A DNA stretch of 64,000 nt from Nocardia lijiangensis NBRC 108240 (GTDB lineage Bacteria; Actinomycetota; Actinomycetes; Mycobacteriales; Mycobacteriaceae), in NCBI RefSeq assembly GCF_001613045.1, contig NZ_BDBP01000027.1:35829-99828 (forward strand), read 5' to 3'. Made by a program: the position numbers and the translations under genes. A model generated the notes under the pieces. That model saw only the letters and a list, made by a program, of their open reading frames with translations. It ran no database searches and had not been told where the DNA came from. This document shows, in pieces, positions 54,247 through 62,264 of the stretch; position 1 is the first letter of the stretch; each line of letters opens with the position of its first letter.

Positions 54247-54426
54247 CTTGCTCGGTCCTCATCGCATCGAAACGCTCAGCGGACGGCCGCCGGATCTGGC
54301 GTCAACGCCCGGCACCCACGTTACGAAGAGACCTACCAGCGGCCCTGTCCCCATCAGCGGTCCGTCGACGCCACCAGGACCCGGCGACACCACCCCCCGG
54401 ATCATTGAAAAGACAGGGGCAAGAAG

Positions 54427-54793
54427 TCATACCGGGCCTGGCGACCGTGGGCCCGGTTCCGGGCCCACGAAAAAGGTAACGGGGGGGGAGCGTGGATCGC
54501 GCAAGCCGATAGCCCCAGCCGTGACCACAAGAGCGCTCGTCACCGCCAGCCATGCGAGAGGCGCCAGCACAACCACTCGGCTACCCGCGTCGTGCAGCTC
54601 GCCCGCGTCGGCGACCTCACGAGTCGGCATCGCCCCGAACGCCCACCCGGACGCCAAAACGAGCGCCGCGCAGGCGCTCCCGATGGTCCACCATCGTATG
54701 ACGCTCGCCCTGAGCGTCCGCCGCCCGAACGCGGCGCGCGCACGAGGAAATCCGTCGAAGGTGCGGTGGCGGCGACCCGCGCCCGCTTACTGA
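54427..54793 (-). pseudogene. Remnant of a two-helix membrane protein
   Basis: An open minus-strand frame from a TAA at about 54793 to 54427 encodes two hydrophobic helices (WWTIGSACAALVLASGWAF and VVVLAPLAWLAVTSALVV). There is no ATG or GTG start, only TTG 54657 inside the first helix. Likely the decayed tail of a membrane protein cut by the neighbouring insertion sequence. Confidence 0.3.
54447..54468. repeat. Perfect 10-base inverted repeat, 2-base loop
   Basis: GTGGGCCCGG-TT-CCGGGCCCAC. On the minus strand a T-run (CCTTTTTC) lies upstream, not downstream, so it is not a normal terminator. It lies 200 bases beyond the IS110 transposase start and might mark the element's insertion or recombination end. 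Confidence 0.4.
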
Positions 54794-54872
54794 TTCGGTA
54801 GATGTGACGAGACGAGAGGCGAGCAAAGGAGGATGATCGACGTGCAAGCGCGGATTGGGAGGGGCGTGTCAT

Positions 54873-55286
54873 ATGGCCGACTGGGGGTGGGTCAATGACC
54901 TGGGGGCGACGCCCGGAGCCGTTGGAGGAATTGTCGGCGGCATTGCCGCGCTGGTAGTTGCTTTCATCACCGGGTGGTTCAGTGCTCGAACGCATCACAA
55001 GCTCCCCCATGAGCGGCTGCAAATACTCGTCGAGATTGCAAAGGAGATCCCCGATGACGTGGACCGTGACCAGGTTCTGAGGCGGCAGATGAGTGAAGAG
55101 TTGGCTGCTCTAGGGCGCTATAGCCCTCCTGAGCATGTGTCTCTCTGGCTTGTTTGGATCGGCAATGTAGTGATCGCGTTGCTAATCCTGCTTGCGTTCA
55201 ATTCGGTAGTTTCCTGGTGGTTCCCCGTTGCGGGACTAGTGGTGGGGGCGGGTCTTCTCCTCTACTACGCCATGGCGGACCGATAA
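54873..55286 (+). CDS. Three-helix membrane protein of unknown function
   Basis: 137 residues from ATG 54873 with GGGAGGGG upstream. One N-terminal helix (GGIVGGIAALVVAFITGWF), a charged cytoplasmic middle (ERLQILVEIAKEIPDDVD) and two C-terminal helices (VIALLILLAFNSVV and GLVVGAGLLLYYAMA). No family recognised. It is followed by a likely terminator. Confidence 0.6.
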   Translation: MADWGWVNDLGATPGAVGGIVGGIAALVVAFITGWFSARTHHKLPHERLQILVEIAKEIPDDVDRDQVLRRQMSEELAALGRYSPPEHVSLWLVWIGNVVIALLILLAFNSVVSWWFPVAGLVVGAGLLLYYAMADR

Positions 55287-55345
55287 CCGCAGTCGGACCG
55301 GTGTTGCACCTGGTCAATCTCCCCACTGATGTACAGCGAGACTCG

Positions 55346-55394
55346 AAACCGCTGCTGACGACCCGACCTCGGAAGTCGATCAGGGCGGTTTTTT
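55346..55394 (+). terminator. Possible intrinsic terminator
   Basis: AAACCGC (55346-55352) pairs with GCGGTTT (55385-55391), with a smaller inner stem between and a T6 run (55389-55394), 60-110 bases after the membrane protein gene. Confidence 0.4.
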
Positions 55395-55449
55395 CATGCC
55401 CTAGACGGGCCGCGGGGGCCTCGTCGTACGGCAGGAAGGCGGCCTCGTC

Positions 55450-56099
55450 ATGACCGAGCCGAGCACCCTCACCCATCTCGAAGTCGAGCACGCCCGGATC
55501 ATCCACGGCGAAGCCCTGGCGGCCATGCGCGGGCTCGCAGCGCGCCAGTTCGACGCGCTGATCACCGACCCGCCCTATTGCAGCGGCGGCACCACCACGA
55601 CCGAGCGAACCAGCCGAACCGCGCCGCAGAAGTACGTCAGCACCGATTCCGCCTCGGGCCACGCCATGCCCGACTTCGACGGCGATCAGCGCGACCAGCG
55701 CAGCTACACGCTGTGGTGCACGCTGTGGCTCGGCGAAGTCCTCCGCTTGGTGCGCTCCGGTGGCCAGGCGCTTGTCTTCACGGACTGGCGACAACTGCCC
55801 GCCCTCAGCGATGCCCTGCAGGCCGCAGGTGGCGCTGGCGTGGAGTCACCGTGTGGGCGAAGACGAACGCGCGCCCACAGCCTGGATTCGGGAACGAATG
55901 CGAGTACGTGCTGTGGGCATCGCACGGCGTGATTGACCGCGACCACCAACCCCCATGCCTGCCGGGCGTATACCGCGTCGGGTCGCCCAAAGGTAAAGAC
56001 CGCCAGCACATCACCGCCAAGCCGGTCGACCTGATGCGGCACCTGGTGCGGGGACCGTGCGCGATGATCTTCGAGTGGGTGACGTTGTCGGGGTTGTAG
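55450..56099 (+). pseudogene. DNA methyltransferase gene, frameshifted and 3' truncated
   Basis: The N-terminal frame encodes HARIIHGEALAAMRGL and ALITDPPYCSGGTTT (catalytic DPPY motif of N6/N4-aminomethylases), and VRSGGQALVFTDWRQLPAL. One missing G at about 55828 moves the frame; the continuation reads WRWRGVTVWAKTNARPQPGF, ECEYVLWASHGV and TAKPVDLMRHLVR, then loses homology before the FxGxGxx SAM-binding motif. So the gene has a single-base deletion and a truncated end, and is not functional. Confidence 0.75.
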
Positions 56100-56363
56100 C
56101 GGCCGCCGCCGAATTCGCGCATTCACCGACTCTGGATGGCCACGGGTCGAGACACACTCCCGCCGCTATCCCAGCGAGGTCGGCCAGAATCTACACATAG
56201 TCCGTGCCAGCAAGATAGATTGAGGTGAGCGTGTATCACGTACTCACGCCTTGAGCAGCGGAATGCGCCCTCACCAAAGCGACGACCCCCTAACCCGATC
56301 GTGACCCGTCCGATCTGATCTTCCCGATGAGGGGCGCCGAGTACGCCCGTCCGTGGTCTTGTG

Positions 56364-57794
56364 TCATCGCCGCGAACCCACTCCGCCCATCACAGATTCC
56401 TCAAGCATTGCGATTGCATCATCTATCAGTTCCTTTGCGTGCACCGCCGAAATCACATTGTAGACATGAGACAGATTGCACTGGAGAACACCGTGGCTGA
56501 TGTTGGTCGTTAGTAACAGCGTTACGTGTACAGACGGAGCGCCGACAAACTGGGCCCCGTCCAACGTCCAGTCACCGATCGCATCGGGAAAAGTAAACTC
56601 CTTCATGCTGGACACACAGATGCTGCCCGGGCCATTCCGAATAACATGGGAGACTGCACGCTCACTGTCCTTTAACGATTGCGGGCAGGTGCGATTCATT
56701 ACGAATAGTCGATTCAGGTGCTCACCGGCACGGCGTCGGATCTTCACCTCACGATTGATCTGCCGGGCCGCATCCCACATGCTTCGCTGGTCGCCCACAC
56801 GCACCATCGCCGAGACAGACGCGGCGTAGCACCCGACGACTGAGGGCGCGATAGCGGGCACCATGTCTGCGCGGCAATTTACGGGAGAGCTGATATTTAG
56901 CCAGATCTTCGCAGCAGGCGACAGCACCCTCCCGGTCGCGACCGCAAGAGCCCCGGCAAGCGCGCTGTGAACGGTGACTCCTTCTTCTCGGCAACGCACG
57001 TACAGCAGCTCCAGGGGCTCGGATCGAATCTGCCGTGAAATAAAGCCCGTCTCACGAACGGAGATCTCTTCCGGCCTGTCTATCACCATGCGTGACGGTG
57101 GGCGAAATCGCGAAATTGCTTGATTTACCGTCTTGAACAGACGTTCTCGCGCAGATCCCCATAGACCGAGATGTGTTCGCGGCAGCCAATTATCGCTCCC
57201 GGATTTCCGATCGAGATCACGGCTTGGAGACGGGGTAGGCCTATCTCCGATTTGAAACTGGTGTGTGAGTTCCACCAAACGACGGAGCAGCATGAACGCC
57301 GTTGTCCCGTCAGCGATGATGTGTGAAACCGTCAGGATGATATCGTGCCATTGTTCGCCCTTTGCGGAACCTTCGGAACTCATATGCACCATTCTGAGAA
57401 GGGGGCCTGACTTCCAGTCGATGAACTCACGCAACTCCACGTCATTGACTTCACGTTCCCATGCTGTGGAGTCGTGGCTAGCAACGATCACCTTGCGAAC
57501 CGGGATAGATCTTCCGGGTATCTCAAGAAACCTTGGATTCGTTCCGTCTGATTCTGCAGCTATCGCCGTACGGAGGAGCCAGTTTTCCTGTTGCAGGTGA
57601 TCGAGCGCCGCCCGCAGAGCGCCCTCATGGATATCTCCGGTGACTCTGATCCTCGGAATGACATTGTGCGGAAAGATCTGATTAATTATCCAGCACCATC
57701 GCTCCATTGCCGTCAGATCTCGCTGTATCTGCACACCAGCTGACACCGCGTCAACAGGTGTCACGTCATTCACTCCATCTCCAGCATTCCGCAT
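56364..57794 (-). CDS. PapA-like condensation-domain acyltransferase
   Basis: 476 residues from ATG 57794, just after the upstream stop (an in-frame TTG at 57815 is less likely). The catalytic motif is SHIIADG (His158, Asp162), the HHxxxDG motif with the first His replaced by Ser; the second His is the catalytic one. A NISSPVNCRADM segment and a DFGWG-like substitute region lie in the C-terminal half. Such proteins transfer acyl groups from carrier proteins to alcohols or amines in polyketide and lipid pathways. Last gene of a minus-strand operon next to the PKS cluster. More A/T-rich than most of the window. Confidence 0.8.
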   Translation of the reverse strand: MRNAGDGVNDVTPVDAVSAGVQIQRDLTAMERWCWIINQIFPHNVIPRIRVTGDIHEGALRAALDHLQQENWLLRTAIAAESDGTNPRFLEIPGRSIPVRKVIVASHDSTAWEREVNDVELREFIDWKSGPLLRMVHMSSEGSAKGEQWHDIILTVSHIIADGTTAFMLLRRLVELTHQFQIGDRPTPSPSRDLDRKSGSDNWLPRTHLGLWGSARERLFKTVNQAISRFRPPSRMVIDRPEEISVRETGFISRQIRSEPLELLYVRCREEGVTVHSALAGALAVATGRVLSPAAKIWLNISSPVNCRADMVPAIAPSVVGCYAASVSAMVRVGDQRSMWDAARQINREVKIRRRAGEHLNRLFVMNRTCPQSLKDSERAVSHVIRNGPGSICVSSMKEFTFPDAIGDWTLDGAQFVGAPSVHVTLLLTTNISHGVLQCNLSHVYNVISAVHAKELIDDAIAMLEESVMGGVGSRR

Positions 57795-57795
57795 G

Positions 57796-59421
57796 TCAAC
57801 CAACGGAAACGCCAAGTTGCCGCCTGAAAATATTGTGGGGATCCCATTTTCGCTTGACTGACTGCAGACGAGTGTAATTGTCTTTGTGGTAGAGGGTGTT
57901 CCATTGCACTCCGGACTTGTTGACTGCCGGATTAGCCAAATCGGTGTCAGGCCAATTCATGTAGCATCCGTCCGTTCGGTCGTTCGGTGCCGGAACGCCC
58001 CCGGATTCCGCGAACAACTCCCTATAGAATTCGTTCATCCAGTCGATCCGTGCCGAATCTTCTACTTGGTTGGCCCAGTACATCCCGCCGCCGAACAGCA
58101 TGCTGGAGTCCCTTTGTGCAATGGCCGTGTCGGTGGCTTGAACACCATTCAACGCGCCTCCCCAAGTCAGCAGGATGGTGGTCACCCCGGAGAACTTATA
58201 TCGTTCTCCGAGCAGGTAGTCGTACAGTACGTTAGATTGGTGGGGTGTTAGTGAATCTTTGAAATACGCGCCACCGCTGGTCTTCGACCGAAGTTGCGAT
58301 GCCGGGATGTTGTATGAATCCCCGATATCCCGCTGATTGACCGTCGTGTACTGCCAAGGAATCTTGTCCTCGGTTCGCACACTACCGGCTGGAAGATTCG
58401 CTGTGATTGATGAATTGAAATCGGCGAGCAGGTCGGAGCTAGATGGATTGGTGGGATCGAGCTGTGCGATGAGCATGACCCGACCCAGGTCTCGACCGAA
58501 GACAACCAGTGATCCCCACAGTGGTCCAGTTTTCGTAGTGGCGGCACTATTCTTCTTGGACCATTTGGAGAAATTTTCGACGAGGAGAGCCAGGTTCTCT
58601 CGCGTAAGAGTCTCCGACTTCCATGCAGTTGTTACTCGAGTAAAGGCAGTGGGCCGCTTCGGTAGTAGTGCGGACGGGGGCCCCACCGCATCACGCGTCC
58701 GTAGCAGATACCGTGTTGCGACACCAAAATTGCCGCCTCCGGCTCCGGTGTGTGCCCACCATAGGTCTCGATTTGGATCGTTGGGCTCGCGTGTTGCAAA
58801 CACTGTGCGCGCTTTTCGATCGGAGCCCACTGCGACAACTTCAACTCCGTACAGGTGATCTGCGACTAAGCCGTGCAAGCGGGACAGCGGACCGAAACCG
58901 CCACCGGCCAGGTGGCCACCGATCCCGACTGACGGACAACCGCCGCCAGGAACGGTTACGCCCCATCCGAGGTCCAGTTTCTTGTACAGTGCGCCGAGGG
59001 TGGTTCCGGTGCCGACGGAAAAGGCATTGTGGTGCGGATCGAAGTAGACATCATCCATCTGACTGACGTCGATCACGGTCTGCACATCGGCTGCGTCTGC
59101 GGCGCCATCGAGGCCGTGTCCGCCTGAACGGATCGCCAACCTCTTATTTTCGGATACGGCGTCGCTGACTGCCTTCATTACCTGGGCGGTGTTGTATGCG
59201 ATGACCACACTGTCGGGTTTTCCAATGATCCGACGATTGTAGCCACGCAGTAACATATCTTGGTACCGGGGATCTGTCGGTGTAATGGAAACATAGTGTT
59301 GCGGTGGGGCCGGTTCAGGAGTCGTATCGCCCTTCGAGCACCCGGTCGCAGAAGCGAGTGCCCCGCCGGCCATGGTTGCGCCAGTCGCAAACAAGATGCC
59401 TCGACGCGAAATATTTCTCAT
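57796..59421 (-). CDS. Tat-exported berberine-bridge FAD oxidase
   Basis: 541 residues from ATG 59421. The twin-arginine signal (NISRRGILFATG) ends in a lipobox-like SATGC (Cys28), so it is probably an exported lipoprotein. The FAD domain has RSGGHG (His102) and VPGGGCPSVGIGGHLAGGG (Cys162), the two residues that would bind FAD covalently at both positions as in BBE enzymes. The C-terminal BBE helix is present (KRKWDPHNIFR). Oxidises sugar, lactone or alcohol substrates; here it may be a tailoring enzyme of the polyketide. Confidence 0.88.
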   Translation of the reverse strand: MRNISRRGILFATGATMAGGALASATGCSKGDTTPEPAPPQHYVSITPTDPRYQDMLLRGYNRRIIGKPDSVVIAYNTAQVMKAVSDAVSENKRLAIRSGGHGLDGAADAADVQTVIDVSQMDDVYFDPHHNAFSVGTGTTLGALYKKLDLGWGVTVPGGGCPSVGIGGHLAGGGFGPLSRLHGLVADHLYGVEVVAVGSDRKARTVFATREPNDPNRDLWWAHTGAGGGNFGVATRYLLRTRDAVGPPSALLPKRPTAFTRVTTAWKSETLTRENLALLVENFSKWSKKNSAATTKTGPLWGSLVVFGRDLGRVMLIAQLDPTNPSSSDLLADFNSSITANLPAGSVRTEDKIPWQYTTVNQRDIGDSYNIPASQLRSKTSGGAYFKDSLTPHQSNVLYDYLLGERYKFSGVTTILLTWGGALNGVQATDTAIAQRDSSMLFGGGMYWANQVEDSARIDWMNEFYRELFAESGGVPAPNDRTDGCYMNWPDTDLANPAVNKSGVQWNTLYHKDNYTRLQSVKRKWDPHNIFRRQLGVSVG

Positions 59422-59526
59422 TGAAATCTCTTCGTTCCCGGATGTGGCCAGTAATGGGGCGTTGACCAGCGACCCTAGCAATACAAATAACTACTCACAA
59501 TTATCGAGGAGGGCCCTCGCTGCTCG

Positions 59527-60507
59527 CTACGGAATGAGAATGGACTTACCTTTGGCGGCTCTGTTCTCGATTGCGGAATGAACAGCAGCGGCTTCCCAAA
59601 GCGGGGCGGAGAGTCCCTTGAGTGGGTGCAGGCTTCCGTTGAGATGATGCTGGAAAGCCTTGTCTCGGAGGCCGAGCCCGTAGGCCGGATCTACGTGCCG
59701 GCGCGGTCCGAAGGACGTTACCGTGAATCCCTTCATGTAGATATCCAGCGGAGAGAACTCGGGAAGCTCCCCGCTGGCGGTGCCGTAGAGAACCATCTTT
59801 CCAGTGCCGATCGCAAGTAGGTCGAGAGCTTTTCGGCTCGTATCGCCTCCGACAGCTTCGAAGACGACATCGACCTTTCCGTACTCCTTGCGAATCTGCT
59901 CGTGCCAGCTTTCCTCGGAGTAGTTCACAACGGTGTCGGCTCCAAGTTGCTTCGCCGCTGCAAGCTTGTCTTCGGTGCTCGCCGCCGCGACGACCTTGGC
60001 TCCGGCATTTTTCGCGAGCTGGACGATAACACTGCCGACACCACCCCCAGCGGCCTCGACGAGAACGATTTCACTGCCCGAAAGATTCGCAGACTCCACG
60101 ATTCCCACCGCGGTGGCACCCTGACCATGAAGGGCGAGAGCGGTATGTTCGTCTATACCGTCTGGGAGCGGGTACACGGCCGCCGCAGGCACGACGGCGA
60201 GTTCTGCGTACCCGCCGGCAGTGGGCAACCCCGAGACAACACGGCGGCCGACGAGGGAAGGATCGGCGTTCGCTCCGACTTCTACGACTGTGCCCGCCAC
60301 TTCGAAACCCGGCCCGAATGGCAACGGAGGGCTCGGGAACCACGCATGCTTTTTCATCACGCCCGAACGCATTTGAATATCGGCGTAGCTTACGCCTGCT
60401 GCTGCGACTTTGATAAGGACACTGTCAGCGGTCAGTTGAGGATCAGGAACTTCCTCCAGAGAAAGGACGTCCGGCGTGCCAAAGGCATGGAATCGGATCG
60501 CTCGCAT
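59527..60507 (-). CDS. MDR-family NAD(P)-dependent oxidoreductase (quinone reductase-like)
   Basis: 326 residues. GroES-like N-terminus (GPGFEVAGTVVEVG), the NADPH-binding loop VEAAGGGVGSVIVQLAKNAG and the end ENRAAKGKSILIP match zinc-free quinone oxidoreductases. It reduces quinones or enoyl groups with NADPH. First gene of the minus-strand three-gene set and divergent from the PKS side. Confidence 0.88.
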   Translation of the reverse strand: MRAIRFHAFGTPDVLSLEEVPDPQLTADSVLIKVAAAGVSYADIQMRSGVMKKHAWFPSPPLPFGPGFEVAGTVVEVGANADPSLVGRRVVSGLPTAGGYAELAVVPAAAVYPLPDGIDEHTALALHGQGATAVGIVESANLSGSEIVLVEAAGGGVGSVIVQLAKNAGAKVVAAASTEDKLAAAKQLGADTVVNYSEESWHEQIRKEYGKVDVVFEAVGGDTSRKALDLLAIGTGKMVLYGTASGELPEFSPLDIYMKGFTVTSFGPRRHVDPAYGLGLRDKAFQHHLNGSLHPLKGLSAPLWEAAAVHSAIENRAAKGKSILIP

Positions 60508-61022
60508 TGCTGGTGTTTCTCCCCTGTGGTCGATCGAATAATATTATCCGCCAAGATACCTGGCGGCGACGCCAACGCACGAGATGGCAGGATGTTGGTG
60601 CCGAACCACACTGTACTCATAGACCGTGGGCACGCAACTCTACCGAGAGCAGTTGTGAAGCAGAACTGTAGCGGTCAAGTGGACGGGTTGAACGTTGAAG
60701 CGGCCCCGACGAATGGACAGCATTCGGCTGGCTACCCAGAGGGTCTGGCCCCTTCTGAATGCTCGGAAACAGCGCGCTCTTGGTTGTTTGTAGCAGCGGC
60801 ATACTTTCCGCAAATATCGGAATCCGCGGATGAGCTGCGGATGGGCCAGGATGGGCATCCTGAACGGTCTGTTCCTCTTGACGCTGGCGGAGTTGGCGCA
60901 TAGCCTGGCGAAGCGGACGGCGCGAGATGTCATGCACTGCAGCGAGTTTCGAGATTCGTGGCTTAGCTCCTCGCAGATAGTTTGCGTGGGGTTTGCTGAG
61001 TATGGTTGAAGGGGGCATGCTG
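60508..61022. promoter_or_regulatory. Divergent promoter region, no intact gene
   Basis: About 515 bases between the oxidoreductase (minus) and the VOC gene (plus). It contains the perfect palindrome ATAATATTAT at 60538-60547, 31 bases before the oxidoreductase start, in an AT-rich patch rare in this window. Open frames here lack sensible protein content. Confidence 0.45.
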
Positions 61023-61442
61023 ATGTCGGTGGCACTGAAACATATCTTCATATTCGCCAAGGACACGTGGGAAGCGGCGCGATTCTTCGGGACGTTGTTG
61101 GGTCTACCGGATCCGCAGGTGCGCGGCGAGGTCCTGTCAATCGAGCTGGATCGCGCATATACGGTATATTTGGCCCGAGTGAGATGGGGCTTGTCCGTTC
61201 TTCCGCAGCACTATGCGTTCGAAGTGTCCAATGACAACTTCGACTCTATGTATGATCGGATCCAGGATCAAGGCTTGACACACTGGGGAGGCCGGCACCG
61301 GGAGAATCTGCAGTCGTTTGGTTCTGATGCGACCGGTAGGCAGGTGTTCCTATTCGACTCGAATGGTCATATCGTGGAAGTCTTCGCAGCCGCGGAACAG
61401 GATCTTGACACGGTTTCGTATTCGGCGAGAGCTTTCCATTGA
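61023..61442 (+). CDS. VOC/glyoxalase-fold protein
   Basis: 139 residues from ATG 61023, supported by GAAGGGGG upstream. The fold is marked by LKHIFIFAKDTWEAARFFGT, LGLPDPQVRG, HYAFEVSND and VFLFDSNGHIVEVF, with a metal-ligand Glu in the last motif. Could be a small epoxide or bleomycin-type binding protein or an isomerase. The stop overlaps the TTG start of the thioesterase remnant. Confidence 0.75.
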   Translation: MSVALKHIFIFAKDTWEAARFFGTLLGLPDPQVRGEVLSIELDRAYTVYLARVRWGLSVLPQHYAFEVSNDNFDSMYDRIQDQGLTHWGGRHRENLQSFGSDATGRQVFLFDSNGHIVEVFAAAEQDLDTVSYSARAFH

Positions 61443-62209
61443 GTCGTGATTGGGATCCGGTGTTCGCAAGATGGGTGCCGAAGTTGCGGCCGGGTCCACC
61501 TGGTTGCCCGGTCTTGGTGCGCTATCCACATGCGGGAGGGTCGGCGAGTGCGTACGCCAGTCTAGCGCGTGAACTCGCTCCGGGCTTCGAAGTCGTGGCT
61601 GTGCAGTATCCAGGGCGGCAGGACCGTCACCGCGAGCAATTGGTCGATGATGTCGGGATTTTGGCCCGCGCTGTGGTCGGGGCTCTGGAACCGGTGCTGC
61701 ACCGGCCGATTGCTTTATTTGGTCACAGCACGGGCGCATTACTACTGTTCGAGACAGCGCTAATACTCGGCGCAGAAAGGCAAGAAAGTCGTCGGTCATC
61801 TGTTTATCTCGCAGAGCCCCGACAATCCAGAAACAGGAGGGTGTCCACGCCCTGAGCACGCAATGCTGGTCGAGGAATTGCGGCGCGCGGGTGGCACGCC
61901 AGCGGCTTGGTTGCGTGGTCCTGAGTTGCTTTCGATGGAGCTGCCCGTGGTCGCCAACGATTATCACGCTGTGGAGAAGTACGACTATGTCCCGTACGGC
62001 TTGGTCGTAGTGGACGCTACGATCCCGATAGGGGATATCGACCCCTATACCACCGTCTCCGAAGCGGGTATGTCGGAACACGCGCAGGAGGAGAAGCCAA
62101 GCTCCATCTCTTCGTGGGTGATATTTTCTATCTCGAATCCAACAAGGCCCAGGTTGCTCAAGTGATCTCCGATGAAATGCGCGCAGTGGCGCAACGTCTT
62201 TCAACGTAG
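61439..62209 (+). pseudogene. Type II thioesterase, multiply frameshifted and missing its catalytic His
   Basis: N-terminal part intact in one frame: RYPHAGGSASAYASLAREL, VVAVQYPGRQDRHRE and FGHSTGALLLFE (GHSxG nucleophile). The frame then breaks near 61782 and the continuation (IQKQEGVHAL, MLVEELRRAGGTPAAWL, LLSMELPVVANDYHAVEKY) is in two other frames. The acid GDIDPYTT is kept but the following segment reads LFVGDIFYLESNKA where the family has GDHFYL, so His has become Ile. At least three indels plus the lost catalytic residue. It would have been the editing thioesterase of the adjacent PKS. Confidence 0.8.
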
Positions 62210-62264
62210 CCCCGGGGTCTTCTTCGGACAGGCGACTCGCCGATCCGCCAGTTAAGGAAGTCGT

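Noticed and set aside
60617..61066. Minus-strand ORF of 149 codons upstream of the VOC gene
   Set aside because: Overlaps the VOC ribosome site region, irregular composition and no domain; treated as intergenic.
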